Below are positions 1-8,692 of a stretch of DNA of 64,000 nucleotides, one piece after another (within the stretch, counting starts at the first letter, position 1; each line of letters begins with the position of its first letter). The DNA comes from an uncultured Akkermansia sp. (GTDB lineage Bacteria > Verrucomicrobiota > Verrucomicrobiia > Verrucomicrobiales > Akkermansiaceae). The notes beneath the pieces are model-generated. The model did not search any database. It was not told the DNA's origin and worked only from the letters and a program-made list of their open reading frames with translations. The translations under genes and the position numbers were made by a program. The DNA lies in assembly GCA_949296365.1 (NCBI GenBank), contig CASFPZ010000004.1:29700-93699 (forward strand). Reading direction: 5' to 3'.

Positions 1-97
1 TGATCTGACTGGCAATAGGATAAGCGTTCAGTAAATCCTGCCCCATACCTACCTTCTGGGCGCCTTGTCCGGAAAATAATAATACGGCATTTATCAT
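1..97 (-). CDS. fabD: Malonyl-CoA:ACP transacylase, N-terminal fragment (runs off the left edge)
   Basis: Only the first 32 codons are in the window. The protein begins MINAVLLFSGQGAQKVGMG, the classic N-terminus of the FabD malonyl-CoA:acyl carrier protein transacylase family, whose GQGxQxxGMG motif forms part of the active site. FabD loads malonate onto ACP for type II fatty acid synthesis in the cytoplasm. The start is the ATG at 97; there is no upstream Shine-Dalgarno. A polyketide-type acyltransferase domain would share this motif, so the call rests on the short start and plain N-terminus. Confidence 0.8.
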   Translation of the reverse strand, partial: MINAVLLFSGQGAQKVGMGQDLLNAYPIASQI

Positions 98-251
98 AAG
101 ACGCCCTGATCCTAAAAACTTCACCATAAAAAGACAAGTCCAAAACTCCCCCAATTACAGGCAATAAAGATCTCAGACTTAATTATTACTTCTATTCCTT
201 CCCGTTTTTATCAGAATTAAATCTTGAACAACACAATATCAATGAATGAAA

Positions 252-284
252 AACAGCATCCGCCCCATTAAGGCGAATGCTGTT
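252..284 (-). terminator. Rho-independent terminator of ddh
   Basis: A 13-bp stem (one G-U pair) around a 7-base loop, read on the minus strand, is followed by five T residues. It lies about 30 bases after the ddh stop and before fabD, so ddh and fabD are probably separate transcripts. Confidence 0.8.
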
Positions 285-313
285 TGAAGGAAAAAACTAT
301 TGAGACAAGGGGA

Positions 314-1195
314 TTACACCAACTGGCGAACGAGATCTTCTCGATCACCTGGCAAGAGATCCATTGGTGCGATTTCCGGCAACGTGTAACAACCTGGGTT
401 AAGACGCATGCTAGCACGTGCGCAAGCAGTCATCACCTGAGCGGTCAATGCTGGGTTGTTGATGCGCATTTCATAGCGGAACATTTGGTTTTGAGTAGTT
501 CCCGATACGCCTTTGCGCTCCATTAACACACCATGTCCCATGTCTCGAAGAGAGTCGATGTCTGGTACCTCGATCACATGAGTCTCGTCGTAACAGAAAT
601 AGGTATCGGATTTGATGGCTTTTTCAACATCGGCAAAAGAATAACCTTCTTTGACAACAACGTAAACCATGCGACGATGAACTCCTGAACCAGTTGGGAT
701 TGTCAACGAAAGCGCATCAGCAACGCCTTCTTTAGAACGGGCCACAACGCTATGCCCCATACTCATGCCAGGGCCAAAGTTCGTGTAGGTAATCCCTTTT
801 GGCGCCATAGCAAGCATCAGGGTACGCATGACGGAATCCGTTCCTGGATCCCATCCAGCAGAAATGATCGAGACGGAATGAGACTTGCGAGCTTGTTCGC
901 CCAGAGCTCGGCGAAGATTGACGATATCTCCATGAATGTCAAAACTGTCAACGGTATGAATACCTTTGGTAAGCAACGGCAGGGCTGTCTCCTGAACCGA
1001 ACGTGTTGGCGTGCATAACAAAGCCACGTCAATCTTGCCCAATTCCTCAATATCAGTCACCGTACGAATGCCATGAACAGGCGCACTACCCGAACGACGT
1101 ACAATGCCAACCAATTCCATATCGCAAGCCGCTTTCACAGCGTCTACCGAATACCGACCGATGTTGCCATAACCAACAATTGCAATCCGTATCAT
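314..1195 (-). CDS. ddh: meso-diaminopimelate D-dehydrogenase
   Basis: The 293-residue product starts with a Rossmann GYGNIG nucleotide-binding loop (residues 8-13) and carries family motifs AGWDPGTDSV and FGPGMSMGHS in the middle. The family catalyses NADPH-dependent reductive amination of tetrahydrodipicolinate to meso-diaminopimelate in one step, giving lysine and the peptidoglycan cross-linking residue. I chose the ATG at 1195 because the Rossmann strand MIRIAIVGYG follows directly; a longer reading to 1270 adds an unlikely leader. asd, the earlier step, lies at 5850. It is a single-gene unit with its own terminator. The call is firm; exact cofactor preference is by family. Confidence 0.93.
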   Translation of the reverse strand: MIRIAIVGYGNIGRYSVDAVKAACDMELVGIVRRSGSAPVHGIRTVTDIEELGKIDVALLCTPTRSVQETALPLLTKGIHTVDSFDIHGDIVNLRRALGEQARKSHSVSIISAGWDPGTDSVMRTLMLAMAPKGITYTNFGPGMSMGHSVVARSKEGVADALSLTIPTGSGVHRRMVYVVVKEGYSFADVEKAIKSDTYFCYDETHVIEVPDIDSLRDMGHGVLMERKGVSGTTQNQMFRYEMRINNPALTAQVMTACARASMRLNPGCYTLPEIAPMDLLPGDREDLVRQLV

Positions 1196-1438
1196 ATTAG
1201 CAAAAATTAAGTTCGCCTTGCTTGTACCTGCTACCCCCCGTTGGGGAAAGAACAAAATAAGGCATATCAAAATTTTCTAGAATAATTCTATTGACACTAA
1301 AAATTGATTGGAAAGTCTTTAAGGAAAGGTGAATTTTGAGGCAGTATGTCCAATCTGTCTTTTCCTCAGCACATATTTGTGATTTCTTGATGGAGAGACT
1401 CAATCTCTCCAGAAATGTTCTGAACGAAGGGTTCCCGG

Positions 1439-2788
1439 ATGCTGCTGCTTTTAACTAGTTTTATTCACATGTTTTTGTTTTCACCTCATCTTGTAAAAAA
1501 GCTGTTTATTTTCTCTTTGGTCGGTCTTCTCATGCATGTTGCTGTTCCAGCAGTTTTTCCTGCTGAGCCTTGTCCCCGACCGTCATTGATCCGACTAGAT
1601 TCTGCTGCATCTATTCAATTTCGCGATTTTGGTCCGCTAGCTGCATGGGCCAAAAAGGATCTTCAGGCCAGGATCGGACAAAACGACTGGATTCAACCGA
1701 AAGATTCCCCTATTCCCATCCGCATCGACCCTCTTCCAGACAACTGGCATCCCAATTCTCCTGAAGCTTATAAAATCCAAATTAAGAAGGATTCTATCAA
1801 TATTCAAGCTCACACTCAATTGGGCATCCTTCGTGCTGCTGAGACACTCCGCCAGCTTACAGACTCATCTGACAAAATTTGTTTAGGTACCATCGAAGAT
1901 TGGCCTGCCATTGCTTTAAGAGGGATAGCTGTCACCCAGGGATTAGAGGCGAAGAGTTTCGAACAAATCCTTCAAATGATGCAAGAGTTTAAACTCAACA
2001 CCATCTATTGGAACGTAGTTGATCACAAGTCATGGCGCCTTCCTACTCCCTCTTATCCGAAACTGACACAACTCGGCTCGCGTAGCAAATCAATCGATAT
2101 TCATCAGCTTTCTGCACAAATTGAACAAGCTCGCCAAGCAGGCGTCACTCTCATCCCGCAACTCGACCTTGCCGGTGCTTCTAGTTTTATTGTTCAGGCT
2201 TATCCTCAATTGTGTTGTCCGACCAGTCGCAATCGATCGATTGCCCAACTAAGCAAACTTTTCATGGGCGGACTCTGTTCGGGTAATCCTGGTCTGCTCG
2301 ACTTCTGGGCAACCATTTGCACCGATACTGCTGAAATCTTCAGAACCAACAAAATTCACCTTGGTAGTCTCACTCCGTCTACTCGCAATACCTACAGTTG
2401 GCGTATCAATTGTCCGCTCTGCCGCCAGATGATGACTCAACATCAACTGAAAGACGCCCGATCGCTCTATGCTTGTTTCATCAAACAACTCGCCGATAAA
2501 CTTGCGCCCAAAGGCATCCAACTTATTGTTCAAACTCCCGTTGTGGCGGACAACGTGTTTCACGAACTATCGGGTAATGAGATTCCATCATCCACCCAAG
2601 CTTCGCAGATTCTGCTCATTGATGCTGTTACCCTGCCCAACCAATATCCCGCACTAAATGCTCCAGCTAATAACCAGACTACTGTTCCTGCTGGCGTCGT
2701 ACTCCTCTTTTCTCAATCTGCTTCCCTACACAAGTCCAACCTTACTCCCTGGGTTCAATGTCTCTGGCATGCTTTGCCAACTCAATAA
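1439..2788 (+). CDS. Secreted GH20-like protein lacking the catalytic Asp-Glu pair
   Basis: A 449-residue protein with a hydrophobic N-terminus (a secretion signal, cleavage probably near PAVFPAEP). Residues of the GH20b N-domain follow (PEAYKIQIKKDSINIQA, then ETLRQL), then the TIM-barrel opening (EDWPAIALRGIAVTQG, EFKLNTIYWNVVDHKSWR, YPKLTQLGS). This is the beta-N-acetylhexosaminidase (GH20) fold. However, the HIGGDE catalytic motif is replaced by HLGSLTP, and the PEIDxPGH motif by PQLDLAGA, so both the Asp-Glu dyad and the conserved His are absent. The protein also stops before the usual C-terminal Trp-rich part. It may be a binding protein or a decaying enzyme. The reading frame is intact over its full length. 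Confidence 0.75.
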   Translation: MLLLLTSFIHMFLFSPHLVKKLFIFSLVGLLMHVAVPAVFPAEPCPRPSLIRLDSAASIQFRDFGPLAAWAKKDLQARIGQNDWIQPKDSPIPIRIDPLPDNWHPNSPEAYKIQIKKDSINIQAHTQLGILRAAETLRQLTDSSDKICLGTIEDWPAIALRGIAVTQGLEAKSFEQILQMMQEFKLNTIYWNVVDHKSWRLPTPSYPKLTQLGSRSKSIDIHQLSAQIEQARQAGVTLIPQLDLAGASSFIVQAYPQLCCPTSRNRSIAQLSKLFMGGLCSGNPGLLDFWATICTDTAEIFRTNKIHLGSLTPSTRNTYSWRINCPLCRQMMTQHQLKDARSLYACFIKQLADKLAPKGIQLIVQTPVVADNVFHELSGNEIPSSTQASQILLIDAVTLPNQYPALNAPANNQTTVPAGVVLLFSQSASLHKSNLTPWVQCLWHALPTQ

Positions 2789-2846
2789 AAAACGGGAATC
2801 TAGTGCTGTTTTTCATTAAAATGTCACGCAAGTACGCAATTTAGAC

Positions 2847-2876
2847 TTGTCAACAGCATCAGATCTACTGTATGTA
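2847..2876 (+). promoter_or_regulatory. Possible sigma-70 promoter for tRNA-Ala
   Basis: TTGTCA at 2847-2852 and TATGTA at 2871-2876 are 18 bases apart, and the tRNA begins 19 bases after the -10. Both boxes are imperfect, so this is tentative. Confidence 0.35.
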
Positions 2877-2895
2877 TCCCCCCGTTCCTGGTTGC

Positions 2896-2971
2896 GGGGC
2901 ATTAGCTCAGTTGGTAGAGCGTCTCGTTCGCAATGAGAAGGTCAGGAGTTCGAGCCTCCTATGCTCCACCA
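2896..2971 (+). tRNA. tRNA-Ala (anticodon CGC)
   Basis: A complete 76-base cloverleaf with CCA encoded. The acceptor stem GGGGCAT/ATGCTCC contains the G3-U70 pair that is the identity element of tRNA-Ala. The D-arm (GCTC...GAGC), anticodon arm (TCTCG-TTCGCAA-TGAGA, anticodon CGC) and T-arm (AGGAG-TTCGAGC-CTCCT) all pair. It decodes GCG. Confidence 0.97.
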
Positions 2972-3146
2972 GATTGTTGGATTTGATTGTATTTTTAATT
3001 GGTTTTCTCTTGAAACCTAATTTTTTTAATTATCTTGATATTTTATTTTCTCTCAGTTCTACCATGGTTTTCGTTTTCCCATGGATTTTAGTGTCGCTTT
3101 TCAGACTTGACAGGACAAGTATAATTCTTCTTTTTTAACAAGGTTT

Positions 3147-3638
3147 ATGTCAACGATCACCACGTCACTATTACAGCTTTTGGCGACTCAGGCTCGGTTG
3201 AGCGACGAGGAGCTGGCAGAGCGTCTGAACGTTCCGGCGGATGAGGTGCGCATTGCGCGCGAAACCTTGGAACAGGAACACCGTATCCTGGGATACCAGG
3301 CTATTATCAACGATGAAAATCAGCACGATATCGGCATTTCGGCTTTCATAGAAGTCAAAGTCACCCCGGAACGCGACGGAGGATTCGACCGTTTAGCCAC
3401 TCGCATTGCTCGATTCGATGAGGTTTCTTCCTGTTATCTAGCTAGCGGCGGATTCGATCTTCTCGTCATCGTAGAAGGCAAAACGATGCGCGATATTGCT
3501 AATTTTGTTTCTGGTAAGTTGTCAACACTAGACGGAGTATTGTCGACCTCAACGCATTTTCACTTAAAGACATATAAGAAGAACGGATTTGTTTTTGAAA
3601 CGCCGCTGGACGATAATCGTTTGGCAGTTTCGCCGTAA
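3147..3638 (+). CDS. Lrp/AsnC-family transcriptional regulator
   Basis: A 163-residue protein: an N-terminal winged helix-turn-helix (about residues 5-50, with LSDEELAERLNVPADEVR) followed by the RAM/AsnC effector domain (about 60-140, with YLASGGFDLLVIVEG). Such proteins form dimers or octamers that sense amino acids. The next gene, 67 bases downstream, is a class I aminotransferase. This Lrp-plus-aminotransferase order resembles the alaR-alaT pair of Bacillus subtilis, where the regulator activates alanine transaminase. A perfect TATAAT lies at 3120-3125, but I see no good -35 at the right distance. The regulated amino acid is inferred, not shown. Confidence 0.88.
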   Translation: MSTITTSLLQLLATQARLSDEELAERLNVPADEVRIARETLEQEHRILGYQAIINDENQHDIGISAFIEVKVTPERDGGFDRLATRIARFDEVSSCYLASGGFDLLVIVEGKTMRDIANFVSGKLSTLDGVLSTSTHFHLKTYKKNGFVFETPLDDNRLAVSP

Positions 3639-3705
3639 TTCACGTTTCCGTACTCATTCTTTTCTCCCCCGTAGGAAACAGCACGGTTCTACCTTTCTTT
3701 TCATT

Positions 3706-4872
3706 ATGGACTGGTCATCAAAAATTGCCGATCATATTGCTCGAATTCCACGTTCCGGTATCCGCGAATTCTTCGATCTCGTTACAGGACGCAAAGATAT
3801 TATCTCGCTAGGCGTTGGCGAACCTGACTTTGTCACACCATGGCACATCCGAGAAGCTGCCATTTATTCTCTGGAGAAAGGCCATACCACCTATACTTCA
3901 AATTATGGGTTAGAACGCCTTCGCCAAGAAATCGCGCATTACGTCGAGGGTTTCTTTCGAGTTTCTTATGAACCTCTAAAAGAAGTACTCGTCACCGTAG
4001 GTGTGAGCGAAGCGTTTGATTTGGCGTTGCGTGCAATTCTTAACCCAGGCGACGAGGTTTTGTATCATGAACCTTGCTATGTGTCGTATTCGCCGTGTGC
4101 AGTTATGGCTCATGGTGTAGCTCGCGCTGTGCCAACGTATAAAGAAGACTTATTTGCGCTCAACCCAGAAGTTCTGGAAAAGGCGATTACGCCTAAGACC
4201 AAAGTGCTCATCCTCAATTTTCCGACCAATCCGACTGGAGCTATTGCTCCGCCAGAAACCTTGGAAGCCATCGCTCGCATTTGTATCAAGCACGATCTCA
4301 TCGTTATGTCGGATGAGATTTATAGCGAATTGCGATACGACGATGTTCCCCACGTTTCGATTGCCAGTCTTCCTGGCATGAAAGAACGCACCATTCTCTT
4401 ACATGGATTTTCTAAAGCCTTCGCCATGACTGGCTTCCGCCTAGGTTATGCCTGTGCCCCGGCTCCTGTTATCAGCGCCATGATGAAAATCCATCAATAT
4501 TCGATGCTTTGCGCTTCAATCACTTCTCAGGAAGCAGCGGTCGAAGCCCTCCTCCATGGCAAAGACGCCATGATAAAAATGCGCGATAGTTACCATCAGC
4601 GCCGCGATTATCTCGTCAACCGTCTCAATTCCATGGGTATCCCCTGCCACATGCCAGGTGGTGCTTTTTACGTGTTCCCGGATATTTCTCCGTTCGGTCT
4701 CTCCAGCAACGAGTTTGCGACACGCCTTCTCATGGAATTCCAGGTTGCGGCCGTACCAGGCACAGCTTTTGGACCAAGTGGCGAGGGATTCCTTCGTTGT
4801 TGTTACGCAACAGCTTTTGAACAAATCAAAGAAGCCTGCAACCGCATCGAGCGCTTCATTAATACTCTTTAA
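3706..4872 (+). CDS. PLP-dependent aminotransferase class I/II (AlaT/PatA-like)
   Basis: A 388-residue fold-type I aminotransferase. It has the N-terminal SLGVGEPDFVTP substrate segment, the NFPTNPTGA motif, the Asp of SDEIYSEL that contacts the PLP ring nitrogen, and the Schiff-base Lys in HGFSKAFAMTGFRLGY. These are typical of the aspartate/alanine/aromatic group (I-gamma); the exact amino donor cannot be read from sequence. I chose the ATG at 3706, since MDWSSKIADHIARIPRSG is the normal family N-terminus and the longer reading overlaps the Lrp gene. Placement after an Lrp gene suggests alanine or a branched-chain or aromatic amino acid as substrate. A long hairpin follows at 4884. Confidence 0.88.
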   Translation: MDWSSKIADHIARIPRSGIREFFDLVTGRKDIISLGVGEPDFVTPWHIREAAIYSLEKGHTTYTSNYGLERLRQEIAHYVEGFFRVSYEPLKEVLVTVGVSEAFDLALRAILNPGDEVLYHEPCYVSYSPCAVMAHGVARAVPTYKEDLFALNPEVLEKAITPKTKVLILNFPTNPTGAIAPPETLEAIARICIKHDLIVMSDEIYSELRYDDVPHVSIASLPGMKERTILLHGFSKAFAMTGFRLGYACAPAPVISAMMKIHQYSMLCASITSQEAAVEALLHGKDAMIKMRDSYHQRRDYLVNRLNSMGIPCHMPGGAFYVFPDISPFGLSSNEFATRLLMEFQVAAVPGTAFGPSGEGFLRCCYATAFEQIKEACNRIERFINTL

Positions 4873-4883
4873 GCATTTCCATT

Positions 4884-4958
4884 AGGAAAATGATCAACGG
4901 CGGCATCAAGGGGAACTCCTTCCAAGAATCAGGGGAAGATGCTGCCATCATTTTTCCT
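4884..4958. terminator. Long hairpin between convergent genes, probable bidirectional terminator
   Basis: AGGAAAATGAT pairs with ATCATTTTTCCT and the inner GGCGGCATC pairs with GATGCTGCC, around a loop of about 30 bases. It sits between the aminotransferase stop and the stop of the minus-strand gene at 4972, and has T-runs on either reading. Confidence 0.6.
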
Positions 4959-4971
4959 CAGCTCCAATAAT

Positions 4972-5688
4972 TTATCTATCATCTAGAAGAGTAGCGCCAT
5001 TGACCCATTCGCCAGCTCCTTCAGGGAGCATACCATTGGACACAGGGGCATATCGGGTCGACTTGGTATTCCCCCACAGCGGCACACCTAAAAATTTTCT
5101 CCACCAATACGACATGCTTTCCCCCGTATAACAACCATAACTCCAGCAGCTCGCTGTCCGAGTAAAAATGCTCGAATCAATTTTATTTAGATCCGTTTCG
5201 TGAATCCATTCCAGCGACACAGCCATGATCTGGTTCCCGTAATCCAACATAAACGCATGAGAATTGGAATGCCCAAAGTAATAAAACGACTCCACTAATT
5301 CTCCCGTGCGTTTGGGAACGCTATTGAGCTGAGTAATCGCTTCGTCAGCAGAATCTACCCAAACAAGACGTGTATTGTATTTTTTGCCAAGATCCTTGAT
5401 CCACTGGATATACGGCTTCGCGTCTTCCTGAGAGCGAGTCACATAACCAGGACGATAGACGAGCCAGGTAATTTTTGCTTGCGGCGATTTGTGTCGAATG
5501 TGAGTAAAACGAATTGTTGAGGCCCGGATAAAATTGGCCCACCAATTATCATGGCGATCTGGTTTGACACGGAGTTGTTCCCAACGTTTAAGTGCTGGTC
5601 CTCCTGTCATGATCACATGACCTGCCTGAACTGTTGGCGTCAAAACCAATAACAGCATCAACACTCTACCAACACATGATTTCAACAT
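4972..5688 (-). CDS. Secreted protein of unknown function, possible clan CD-like fold
   Basis: I do not recognise this family. The 238-residue product starting at 5688 opens with a good signal peptide (MLKSCVGRVLMLLLVLTPTVQAG). The mature part has alternating strand/helix character. Two short motifs stand out: YYFGHSNSH after a hydrophobic strand, and TASCWSYGCYTG after another. Their order (Gly-His, then Cys-x3-Gly-Cys) recalls the His/Cys pair of caspase-like clan CD peptidases, but this is only a pattern resemblance. An upstream in-frame ATG at 5712 is possible. It is monocistronic and divergent from asd. Confidence 0.6.
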   Translation of the reverse strand: MLKSCVGRVLMLLLVLTPTVQAGHVIMTGGPALKRWEQLRVKPDRHDNWWANFIRASTIRFTHIRHKSPQAKITWLVYRPGYVTRSQEDAKPYIQWIKDLGKKYNTRLVWVDSADEAITQLNSVPKRTGELVESFYYFGHSNSHAFMLDYGNQIMAVSLEWIHETDLNKIDSSIFTRTASCWSYGCYTGESMSYWWRKFLGVPLWGNTKSTRYAPVSNGMLPEGAGEWVNGATLLDDR

Positions 5689-5849
5689 GACGTTCACTAT
5701 CCACAGCCCCAACGCTTTGTCAATTCCTGTTCAAATAAAATCGTACTGATATGCTATCGGATTGCCAACCAAAAGAATTCATGTACACTTCGTCCCCGCC
5801 GGTTCTGGATCGGCACGATCTCTTATAACCTTAGCATTTAACAAACCTC

Positions 5850-6851
5850 ATGAACGTTGCAATCGTTGGCGCAACTGGCGCCGTAGGCGTAGAAATCGTT
5901 TCCTGTCTCGAGAATCGCCACTTTCCTCTTACTTCACTCAAACTGTTAGCATCCGCTCGTTCCGCTGGCAAACAAGTTTCCTTTCGCGGCTCTATGCTCA
6001 CCGTTGAAGAACTTACCGAAAACTCGTTTGAAGGCATCGATATAGCGTTGTTTAGCGCTGGCGGTAGCATCTCTCGCCAATTCGCTCCTATCGCAGCAGC
6101 AGCTGGTTGCCTTGTCATCGATAATTCATCGACTTTTCGCATGGATCCGGAGGTTCCTCTCGTCGTCCCTGAAATCAACCCTGAGGCCGCTTTCGATCAT
6201 CCCAAATCTATTATTGCCAATCCCAATTGTACGACGATCATCACTTTGATGGCCCTCTACCCGCTCCACCTCAAGTTTGGTCTCAAATCAATCATCGCTT
6301 CCAGTTACCAAGCTGTCTCTGGCAGCGGCCAACACGGCATCGTCGAACTTCAAAACCAGGTGAGAGCCATCGCAGACGGTCACCCCTTTACCCCATCTGT
6401 CTATCCTTGCCAAATCGCCTTTAATGTCATCCCCCAAATCGACTCGTTCACTGATTCCGGCTACACCAAAGAGGAACTCAAAATGCTCAATGAAAGCCGT
6501 AAGATCCTCTCCCTGCCAGATCTCAACGTTACCTGTACATGCGTTCGCGTCCCGGTTTATCGGTCGCACTCAGTCTCGGTCATTGCCCAATTTGAACGCC
6601 CTGTTAGTGTCGAAGAAGCTCGTACCGCGTATGACGACAAACCTGGCATTCGTCTCAAAGACGATCCAGCCCATGGCATTTGGCCCACTCCGCTAGACAC
6701 CACCTGTAAAAACGATTGTCTTGTTGGACGTATTCGCAAAGACCTTGCTATCGACAATGCTCTCAATCTCTGGGTCGTCGGCGACCAGGTGCTCAAGGGG
6801 GCTGCACTCAATGCTGTCCAAATTGCCGAACTCCTTGTCAACCGCCATTAA
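5850..6851 (+). CDS. asd: Aspartate-semialdehyde dehydrogenase
   Basis: A 333-residue enzyme with the NADP-binding GATGAVG loop at residues 7-13, the catalytic Cys in ANPNCTTI (about residue 131) and the SYQAVSGSGQHG segment. It reduces aspartyl phosphate to aspartate semialdehyde, the branch point for lysine/DAP, threonine and methionine. It heads a run of five same-strand genes: ispA begins 26 bases after its stop. No Shine-Dalgarno is visible before the ATG (taacaaacctcATG). The call is firm. Confidence 0.95.
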   Translation: MNVAIVGATGAVGVEIVSCLENRHFPLTSLKLLASARSAGKQVSFRGSMLTVEELTENSFEGIDIALFSAGGSISRQFAPIAAAAGCLVIDNSSTFRMDPEVPLVVPEINPEAAFDHPKSIIANPNCTTIITLMALYPLHLKFGLKSIIASSYQAVSGSGQHGIVELQNQVRAIADGHPFTPSVYPCQIAFNVIPQIDSFTDSGYTKEELKMLNESRKILSLPDLNVTCTCVRVPVYRSHSVSVIAQFERPVSVEEARTAYDDKPGIRLKDDPAHGIWPTPLDTTCKNDCLVGRIRKDLAIDNALNLWVVGDQVLKGAALNAVQIAELLVNRH

Positions 6852-6877
6852 TTGAACATTTTACTTTTTCGTACCTC

Positions 6878-7762
6878 ATGGACCTTAATGAATACATGGC
6901 CACGTGCATAGCTCAAGTCGAGCGCGAATTAAATCGTCTCCTCCCAGCAGAAGATGTAATCCCCACTACCATTCACAAAGCCATGCGTTATAGCATCTTT
7001 GCCGGTGGCAAACGTTTGCGCCCCATTCTCTGCATGGCGGCAGCTCGTGCTTGCGGTGGCCAAGAAGAAAACGCTCTGATCCCAGCGTGCGCCGTGGAAG
7101 CCATGCATACGTATTCTCTAATCCATGACGATTTGCCAGGTATGGACAATGACGATTTGCGTCGAGGGAAGCCTACCAATCACAAAGTTTTTGGCGAAGG
7201 TATTGCCATTCTGGCTGGCGATGCTCTTCTTACCGAAGCGTTTGCCATCCTGGCGCTGGTGCGTCCCGTTCCGCTCTACTCAGTGCGCGATTTCATCGCA
7301 GAATTAGCAGCTGCTGGGGGAAGTCGCCAACTCATCGGTGGCCAAACATTGGACCTCGAAGGCGAACACAAACAACTCAACAAAAATGAGTTGCAGGCAA
7401 TCCATCTAGGCAAAACAGCCGCTTTATTTACCACATCGCTACGCTTAGGAGGCATGACCGCTAATGCTGCGCCAGAGCATCTCGACGCACTCACCCGTTT
7501 TGGTACGCACCTTGGTCTTGCCTTCCAGGTTGTCGACGATATCCTTGATATCACAGCCACTACACAAGAACTTGGAAAAACAGTTGGTAAGGATATTGCC
7601 GCCGAAAAATCTACCTATCCTCACTTGTTAGGACTCGATGGAGCGCGAGAAGAGGCCAATCGCCTTACTCAAGCTGCTCGTGAAGCGCTCAACGACCTTC
7701 CGGCAGATCATGTGGAGCCCTTGTCTCTTCTTACCTCGTTTCTTCTTGACCGTACCCATTGA
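6878..7762 (+). CDS. ispA: Polyprenyl (farnesyl) diphosphate synthase
   Basis: A 294-residue all-helical prenyltransferase with the FAGGKRLRP substrate loop, the first Asp-rich motif HDDLPGMDNDD and the second DDILD. It condenses IPP with DMAPP/GPP to farnesyl (or geranylgeranyl) diphosphate for undecaprenyl and quinone synthesis. Start at 6878 gives the usual N-terminus MDLNEYMATC; the longer reading overlaps asd. The two residues between the Asp pairs in the first motif (DDxxxxD, bacterial type) fit a short-chain product. The stop overlaps the nadC start by one base (TGATG), so translation is likely coupled. Confidence 0.92.
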   Translation: MDLNEYMATCIAQVERELNRLLPAEDVIPTTIHKAMRYSIFAGGKRLRPILCMAAARACGGQEENALIPACAVEAMHTYSLIHDDLPGMDNDDLRRGKPTNHKVFGEGIAILAGDALLTEAFAILALVRPVPLYSVRDFIAELAAAGGSRQLIGGQTLDLEGEHKQLNKNELQAIHLGKTAALFTTSLRLGGMTANAAPEHLDALTRFGTHLGLAFQVVDDILDITATTQELGKTVGKDIAAEKSTYPHLLGLDGAREEANRLTQAAREALNDLPADHVEPLSLLTSFLLDRTH

Positions 7763-8652
7763 TGTCATCTATAGTTCTCCCGTTTATTACAACTATGGTC
7801 TCCAACAACATCGATACTCTCGTTCGTCTTGCCCTCGAAGAAGATTTTGGTTCAGGCGATGTCACTTCGCAATATTTTGTTCCTGAAACTCTCACCGCTA
7901 AAGCCATACTCACGCCTCGCAAGACAGGCATACTTTCTGGCGTTCAAGTAGCTGCTCAGGTTTTTCGCACAGTCGATCCCAGCCTCAATGTTGAAGTTCA
8001 CCTGCACGATGGCGATGCCGTTGCTCCCGGAGCTATAGTCATGATCATTGAAGGTAAAGCTCGCTCCATCTTAGGTGCTGAACGTACCGCCCTGAACTTC
8101 ATCCAGCACCTCTCTGGTATCGCTACCCTGACGCGTCAGTATGTCAAGCGCATTGCGCATACCCATGCACGCCTCCTCGATACGCGCAAAACTACCCCTG
8201 GGTACCGCCTCCTCGAAAAAGCGGCAGTCACTCACGGTGGTGGAGTTAATCACCGGCTAGGCCTTTATGATCGAGCAATGGTCAAAGACAACCACTTGAT
8301 GACTGATGGTAACCTCGAACATCTCCAACGTTGTATCGATCGATTGCGCCTTGACCGACCACAAGTCGAAATCCAACTCGAAGCTGACCGCCTTGAACAA
8401 GTCGCGGACTTCCTTAAACTCAATGGGGTCGACCACATCTTGCTAGACAACATGCCACCCGACATAATGCGCCAAGCCGTCGCTCTCCGCGGTGATAGAC
8501 CAGCTCCGCTCTTTGAAGCCAGCGGCGGCGTCAATTTAGACACCATTGGATCCATCGCTGAAACAGGTGTCGATTTCATTTCTGTCGGTTGTATCACCCA
8601 TTCAGCGCCAGCTCTCGACCTCGGCCTCGACTTTACTGTCCAGCAGCATTGA
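7762..8652 (+). CDS. nadC: Nicotinate-nucleotide pyrophosphorylase (quinolinate phosphoribosyltransferase)
   Basis: A 296-residue enzyme with the family's ALEEDFGSGDVTS opening, ALNFIQHLSGIAT, DTRKTTPGYRLLEKAAV and HRLGLYDRAMVKDNH motifs, which hold the Arg/Lys/His residues that bind quinolinate and PRPP. It makes nicotinate mononucleotide in de novo NAD synthesis. Start at 7762 overlaps the ispA stop; an ATG at 7795 gives a shorter N-terminus closer to many homologues and cannot be excluded. nadA and nadB are not in the window. Confidence 0.94.
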   Translation: MSSIVLPFITTMVSNNIDTLVRLALEEDFGSGDVTSQYFVPETLTAKAILTPRKTGILSGVQVAAQVFRTVDPSLNVEVHLHDGDAVAPGAIVMIIEGKARSILGAERTALNFIQHLSGIATLTRQYVKRIAHTHARLLDTRKTTPGYRLLEKAAVTHGGGVNHRLGLYDRAMVKDNHLMTDGNLEHLQRCIDRLRLDRPQVEIQLEADRLEQVADFLKLNGVDHILLDNMPPDIMRQAVALRGDRPAPLFEASGGVNLDTIGSIAETGVDFISVGCITHSAPALDLGLDFTVQQH

Positions 8653-8692
8653 ACACTCAGCCCTGTGTAGTACTCTAATCCATTACCCGCAT

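Noticed and set aside
3107..3125. TTGACA and TATAAT before the lrp gene as one promoter
   Set aside because: The boxes are only 7 bases apart, too close for a sigma-70 promoter; only the TATAAT may be real.
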